Assembly: GCA_038534135.1 (NCBI GenBank)
Contig: JBCAXJ010000007.1
Location: 44,372-108,371, forward strand
Source of the DNA: Thermohalobaculum sp038534135
GTDB taxonomy: Bacteria; Pseudomonadota; Alphaproteobacteria; Rhodobacterales; Rhodobacteraceae
DNA length: 64,000 nt
Reading direction: 5' to 3'
This document shows positions 60,063-64,000 of the stretch, piece by piece. Position numbers and translations under genes: made by a program. Every line of letters starts with the position of its first letter. Position 1 is the stretch's first letter. The notes under the pieces are model-generated. The model did not search any database. It saw only the letters and a program-made list of their open reading frames with translations, and was not told the DNA's origin.

Positions 60063-61193
60063 ATGAACCGACCGATCGAACCGACAGACCGCCCTTTCAC
60101 AGAGGATCCTGGACAGAGCTACACCCTGCCCGCGCGGTACTATACAGACCCCGGCATCTATGAGGCTGAGAAGGCATCGATCTTCTACAATTCATGGTAC
60201 TACGCGGGTCATGTGTCGCAGGTGGCCCAGGCGGGACAGTTTCTCACCTGTCGGATCCACCAACAGAACGTCATTGTCATCCGGGCCCGGGATGGCGCGC
60301 TGAACGCGTTCTTCAACGTGTGCGCACATCGTGGCCACGAACTGCTGGACGGCTGCGGAAAGACCAACCTGATCCGCTGTCCCTACCACGCATGGGCCTA
60401 CGACCTGGACGGCACACTCAAAGCGGCGCGCAACTCCGAGAATGTCGACGGGTTCGACAAGTCCGAGTTCACCCTGCGTGCCGTGCGGGTCGAAGTCTTT
60501 TGCGGCCTGGTCTTCATCAACCTCGACCCTGAAGCAGTCCCGTTCGTCGAACAGACCGAAGGGTTGGAGGACGAGATCCGAGCTTTCGTGCCCTCGGTCG
60601 ACCGGCTGGAGTTTGCTCAACGCGACACCTACGACGTGCCAGCAAACTGGAAGACGATGATCGACAATTTCCTCGAGTGCTACCACTGCCACACGGCGCA
60701 CAAGGACTTTGTCGATCTCGTGGACATGGACACCTACCGGACGGTGACGCACGGGATCTATTCCAGCCAACTTGCCGGTGCGCCAAGGACGACCTCGGCC
60801 AACGCTTATGAGTTCGAACCCGGTGAGGTTGATTTTGGATACGCGGGCTGGTTCGTCTGGCCGAACCTGTCGATCTGGGCCTATCCGGGCGAGCCGAATC
60901 TGAGCGTGTTGCAGATGACCCCAGCAGGACCGGAACGCTGCATCGAGTACCAGGACTGGTTCGTGCCCGGAGGCAAGCCGACGAAGCAGTTGGCCGATGC
61001 GATGGCCTACCAGAAGGACGTTCTGCAACCCGAGGACATCGGCCTGTGCGAAAGCGTCCAGCGCGGCTTGCACTCGATGGCCTACAATCAGGGCCGGTTC
61101 ATCGTGGATCGCGGTCGAACGGAGTTGTCCGAACATGCGGTGCATCATTTTCAATCGCTGGTGATGCGGTCACTTGGGGAGGTGTTGGCTTAG
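60063..61193 (+). CDS. Rieske [2Fe-2S] oxygenase, quaternary-ammonium type (CntA/GbcA/Stc2-like)
   Basis: The 376-residue protein is the oxygenase subunit of a two-component Rieske system. The Rieske site is Cys87-x-His89 (NVCAHRGHE) and Cys106-x2-His109 (RCPYHAWAYDL). The mononuclear iron site is NFLECYHCHTAHKDF, with His208 and His213, and a later Asp at about 325. The residue bridging the two centres is Glu205, not Asp, as in carnitine and related quaternary-ammonium oxygenases, so a betaine, choline or carnitine-like substrate is likely. No reductase gene is adjacent. The gene is preceded by a hairpin. Confidence 0.85.
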   Translation: MNRPIEPTDRPFTEDPGQSYTLPARYYTDPGIYEAEKASIFYNSWYYAGHVSQVAQAGQFLTCRIHQQNVIVIRARDGALNAFFNVCAHRGHELLDGCGKTNLIRCPYHAWAYDLDGTLKAARNSENVDGFDKSEFTLRAVRVEVFCGLVFINLDPEAVPFVEQTEGLEDEIRAFVPSVDRLEFAQRDTYDVPANWKTMIDNFLECYHCHTAHKDFVDLVDMDTYRTVTHGIYSSQLAGAPRTTSANAYEFEPGEVDFGYAGWFVWPNLSIWAYPGEPNLSVLQMTPAGPERCIEYQDWFVPGGKPTKQLADAMAYQKDVLQPEDIGLCESVQRGLHSMAYNQGRFIVDRGRTELSEHAVHHFQSLVMRSLGEVLA

Positions 61194-61523
61194 CTCCCGA
61201 ACTAGAATTGCAGCCTGTCCGCTATCCCCTTTCAGGTACTCCAGCAACCCCATGCCCGGTCCCGGGTGACAGCGCGAAGCGTCCCGCGCCGCGCCCGATC
61301 GCAGGACCGCGACCTGACTGCCGCATGTGCTGAGCTTGAAGATTGAAGGACATGACGACCAAGAGGTCGCATCGCTCGGAACCCCGATCGCCTTCGCCCA
61401 GTCCCGCGAGGGCAATCCCCACCCCTCGCGGCATTTCCGCACCTTGCTACCACATATTGCGTTAACCCTTACATCTCTGCGATAGTGCACGTTCGAGCAG
61501 CGACGAGTCGGGAGAACGACCGC
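61194..61523. other. Gap between the Rieske gene and parE, with a weak promoter candidate
   Basis: About 330 bases hold no supported gene. A weak sigma-70-like pair, TTGCGT (61457-61462) and GATAGT (61481-61486) with 18 bases between, lies 38 bases ahead of the parE start. A minus-strand open frame across 61170-61490 was considered and not accepted. No terminator for the Rieske gene was found. Confidence 0.35.
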
Positions 61524-63503
61524 ATGGACGGCAACCTCTTCGAGGACGACAAGCCGGAACAGGACTATAACGCTAGTTCCATTGAGGTGCTGGAGGGCCT
61601 GGAAGCCGTTCGAATGCGACCTGGCATGTATGTCGGCGGCACTGACGAGCGCGCGTTACATCATCTCGCGGCGGAAGTTCTGGACAACTCAATGGACGAG
61701 GCGGTGGCCGGCCATGCAAGTCGGATTGAAGTTGAGCTGCTGACAGATGGTTCCTGTTCGATCTCGGACAATGGTCGCGGGATCCCGGTTGATCCGCATC
61801 CGAAGTTTCCGAAGAAATCAGCTCTCGAAGTCATCCTGACTGAACTGCATTCCGGCGGAAAGTTCAAAGGTGACGCCTACGAAACCAGCGGTGGCTTGCA
61901 CGGCGTTGGTGTTTCCGTTGTTAACGCGCTTTCTGATCGCGTCAGAGTCGAGGTCGCGCGCGGTAAGCAGCTTTATGCGCAGGAGTTCTCGCGCGGCATC
62001 CCGCAAGGGGGGCTTCAGAAACTTGGCCCGACCCAGAACCGGCGCGGAACGACGGTCACCTTCCACCCGGATGCCGAGATTTTTGGCACACGTGCCGCGT
62101 TGAAACCAGCGCGGCTCTACCGGATGGCGCGGTCGAAGGCGTACCTGTTCCGGGGTGTCGAGATCCGCTGGAAGTGCGCGCCGGACCTGCTTGGCGATAA
62201 GGACGAGACGCCGCCCGAGGACACGTTCCGTTTTCCCGGTGGGTTGGCCGATTACCTCACGCACACGCTTGAAGGGACGGAGTTCTACGGCGATGCTCCG
62301 TTCTCTGGTAAGGTCGATTTCAAGGAGCGGTTTGGCGGCGATACGGTCGGATCGGTCGAATGGGCGCTGGCGTGGACACCTGCCCGGGACGGTGCGACGT
62401 CGAGTTATTGTAACACCATCCCGACACCCGAGGGCGGCACGCACGAAGCGGGTTTCTGGGCGGCGGTGGTCAAGGGCGTGCGTGCACACGGAGAACTGGT
62501 TGGCACCAAGAAGGCCGCCAACATCACCCGCGACGACGTGCAGGGCACTGGCGCCGCGATGATCTCGGCCTTCATCCGTGAACCGGAGTTCGTCGGCCAG
62601 ACAAAGGATCGCCTTGCAACTGTCGAGGCACAGAAACTGGTCGAGGCCAGCGTTCGTGACAGGATCGACACCTGGCTGGCGGGCGATCCAAAGACGTCCG
62701 GCGCGATCCTGGATTATCTGATCGAACGCGCCGATGAGCGGATGCGGCGACGCCAGGAAAAGGAAACCCAACGAAAGTCGGCGACCAAGAAACTGCGGCT
62801 TCCGGGCAAACTGGCAGACTGTTCTTCCGGAACCCGGGAAGGGTCCGAGATCTTTCTGGTAGAAGGCGACTCTGCCGGGGGGTCGGCGAAGCAGGCGCGC
62901 GACCGGAAACTGCAAGCCGTTCTTCCGTTGCGTGGAAAGATCCTGAACGTGCTGGGTGCGGCCTCGTCCAAGCTGAGCCAGAATCAGGAGCTAAACGATC
63001 TGATGCAGGCGCTGGGAGTTGCGCCGGGCAAGTCCTATCGCAACGATGACCTGCGCTACGAGAAGGTCATCATCATGACCGACGCGGATGTCGATGGCGC
63101 GCACATCGCAGCGCTGTTGATGACGTTCTTCTTCACGCAGATGCGCCCAATGATCGATGCTGGGCATTTGTATCTAGCTTCACCACCCCTCTACCGGTTG
63201 GTGCAGGGGACGAAGACCGCCTATGCGCAGGATGATGCCGAAAAAGACCGGCTGCTGACGGCCGGCTTGGGCGGCAAGGGCAAGATCGAGGTTGGGCGCT
63301 TCAAGGGCCTGGGCGAGATGATGCCGAAGCAGTTGAAGGAGACGACGATGGATCCTGCCACGCGGAGCTTGATCCGGGTTTCGGTGGCTGATGACGAGGG
63401 CGAGACCGGTAACCTCGTCGAACGTCTGATGGGCAAGAAGCCCGAAATGCGGTTCCAGTACATTCAGGAAAACGCCCGGTTTGCTGAGGATTTGGACGTC
63501 TGA
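61524..63503 (+). CDS. parE: DNA topoisomerase IV subunit B
   Basis: ParE is the ATPase subunit of topoisomerase IV, which decatenates daughter chromosomes. The 659-residue product has the GHKL motifs VLDNSMDEAV, DNGRGIPVD, GGLHGVGVSVVNALS, and the TOPRIM motif EGDSAGGSAKQARDRKLQAV with ADVDGAHIAALLMTFFF, ending LVERLMGKKPEMRFQYIQENA. The size favours ParE over GyrB. The start is the ATG at 61524, with GGGAGAAC upstream. Confidence 0.95.
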   Translation: MDGNLFEDDKPEQDYNASSIEVLEGLEAVRMRPGMYVGGTDERALHHLAAEVLDNSMDEAVAGHASRIEVELLTDGSCSISDNGRGIPVDPHPKFPKKSALEVILTELHSGGKFKGDAYETSGGLHGVGVSVVNALSDRVRVEVARGKQLYAQEFSRGIPQGGLQKLGPTQNRRGTTVTFHPDAEIFGTRAALKPARLYRMARSKAYLFRGVEIRWKCAPDLLGDKDETPPEDTFRFPGGLADYLTHTLEGTEFYGDAPFSGKVDFKERFGGDTVGSVEWALAWTPARDGATSSYCNTIPTPEGGTHEAGFWAAVVKGVRAHGELVGTKKAANITRDDVQGTGAAMISAFIREPEFVGQTKDRLATVEAQKLVEASVRDRIDTWLAGDPKTSGAILDYLIERADERMRRRQEKETQRKSATKKLRLPGKLADCSSGTREGSEIFLVEGDSAGGSAKQARDRKLQAVLPLRGKILNVLGAASSKLSQNQELNDLMQALGVAPGKSYRNDDLRYEKVIIMTDADVDGAHIAALLMTFFFTQMRPMIDAGHLYLASPPLYRLVQGTKTAYAQDDAEKDRLLTAGLGGKGKIEVGRFKGLGEMMPKQLKETTMDPATRSLIRVSVADDEGETGNLVERLMGKKPEMRFQYIQENARFAEDLDV

Positions 63504-63514
63504 ATAGAGTTTTG

Positions 63515-63528
63515 TGGGGAATCCCACT
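63515..63528 (+). terminator. Weak hairpin after parE
   Basis: GTGGG, loop GAAT, CCCAC form a 5-bp stem 11 bases after the parE stop. It is followed by TTGCCC, not a T run, so termination is doubtful. Confidence 0.25.
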
Positions 63529-63586
63529 TGCCCAGCGTACAACAATCAATAACGTATCCTTCAGGGCCGGATGAGGGAGTTATGGG

Positions 63587-64000
63587 GTGCGTTTCTTTTC
63601 GATAGTAACGCTGCTTTTTGTGAGCGGTTGTGTGCAACTGACAACTGAGTCGTTACCCTCCCAATCGGTGGATAGCAGTTACACACTGCGCACTCTAACA
63701 TGGCGCAGCGGTGACGTGATGAACTTGGGGTACAAAATCTTCGAGCGTCAGGGCCGGGTCGCATTCTGCGGTGCATACAGTCAGCACACTGTAAACAGCG
63801 TCTTCACAGACGATTTCAACACGCAAGCGTTGGCCGCTGCTCAGGTCCGGCTCGCTGGCGAAACTCTGTTGCGCGGACTCAATTTCTTTGCGCTTGGTGG
63901 GTATGTCGCAGACGGGCTTCCGAGCGCGCAAGCAACGTGTGTCCTGACGGACCGACCCTGGGAGGCGCGATTTGCAAGGACCAAACCACGCATCCGATGG
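63587..64000 (+). CDS. Predicted lipoprotein, N-terminal part (3' end outside window)
   Basis: An open frame of 138 codons runs from GTG 63587 off the right edge. It begins with a lipoprotein signal: MRFFSIVTLLFVSGC, with Cys at residue 15 in a VSGC lipobox. A GAGGGAG ribosome binding site lies eight bases upstream. The visible mature part includes GDVMNLGYKIFERQGRVAFCGAY-like residues and is not recognised. It follows parE by 83 bases. Confidence 0.6.
   Translation, partial: MRFFSIVTLLFVSGCVQLTTESLPSQSVDSSYTLRTLTWRSGDVMNLGYKIFERQGRVAFCGAYSQHTVNSVFTDDFNTQALAAAQVRLAGETLLRGLNFFALGGYVADGLPSAQATCVLTDRPWEARFARTKPRIRW

Noticed and set aside
61170..61490. Minus-strand open frame of 106 codons after the Rieske gene, with a protein-like C-terminus
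   Set aside because: It overlaps the oxygenase gene end, has no good ribosome binding site and no recognisable motif; composition alone is not enough.

Overview
The window is GC-rich, densely coding bacterial DNA. Its gene content and order point to an alphaproteobacterium of the Rhodobacterales (Roseobacter-like): the rplO-secY-adk-rpsM-rpsK-rpoA-rplQ run, a FlgE/FlgK/FlgL/FlgI/MotB/FliM flagellar block, ftsE-ftsX-plsC opposite a zinc-ribbon protein, separate leuC and leuD, and creatinase/ectoine-hydrolase-type M24 proteins. No rRNA, tRNA, CRISPR array, insertion sequence or phage module was found. This assignment is inferred from family recognition only.

Layout. 1-9.2 kb (+): end of the ribosomal-protein supercluster and the alpha operon, which has its own promoter before rpsM and hairpins either side of rpoA; then a DegP-like lipoprotein protease, rarA, crcB and an RluA-family pseudouridine synthase packed with 4-base overlaps. 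9.3-15.4 kb (-): flgI, flgL, flgK, flgE, motB; 15.5 kb (+): fliM, with CtrA-like boxes in the flagellar intergenic regions. 16.5-22 kb: an envelope/polysaccharide accessory region (hydroxypyruvate isomerase-like protein, two GT4/coiled-coil partner genes, a FlbD-like microprotein, a sulfotransferase, an M24 protein, an FkbM methyltransferase and an exported nuclease/phosphatase-like protein). 23-30 kb: leuD and leuC held apart by about 5 kb carrying a His-rich exported protein, an MFS transporter, an exported phosphatidylserine-decarboxylase-like protein and a cyclopropane-fatty-acid-synthase-like enzyme.

30-36 kb: an unrecognised protein, tsaB-rimI, a NifU-like Fe-S scaffold, an LpxR-type lipid A deacylase, an ectoine-hydrolase-like M24 protein and an EamA exporter. 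36-42 kb is the most accessory stretch: an exported caspase-fold protein with SH3 repeats, an orphan type-1 periplasmic binding protein with a clear terminator, and an AT-rich two-gene cassette of unknown function. 42.8-49.3 kb: housekeeping (zinc-ribbon protein, ftsE, ftsX, plsC, ileS). 49.4-56.9 kb: a hydratase/hydrolase pair, GST, LuxR-type regulator, queG, lgt, a MidA-type methyltransferase and pgeF. 57.2-61.2 kb: tcuB-tcuA diverging from a 69-residue protein and a Rieske oxygenase around a tandem TGTATACA motif. 61.5-64 kb: parE and the start of a lipoprotein gene that runs off the window.

The best candidates for something undescribed are the AT-rich cassette (40.35-41.42 kb), the exported decarboxylase-like gene (25.7 kb), the caspase/SH3 protein (36.4 kb), and the structured, operator-bearing tcu/Rieske intergenic region (59.7-60.1 kb).
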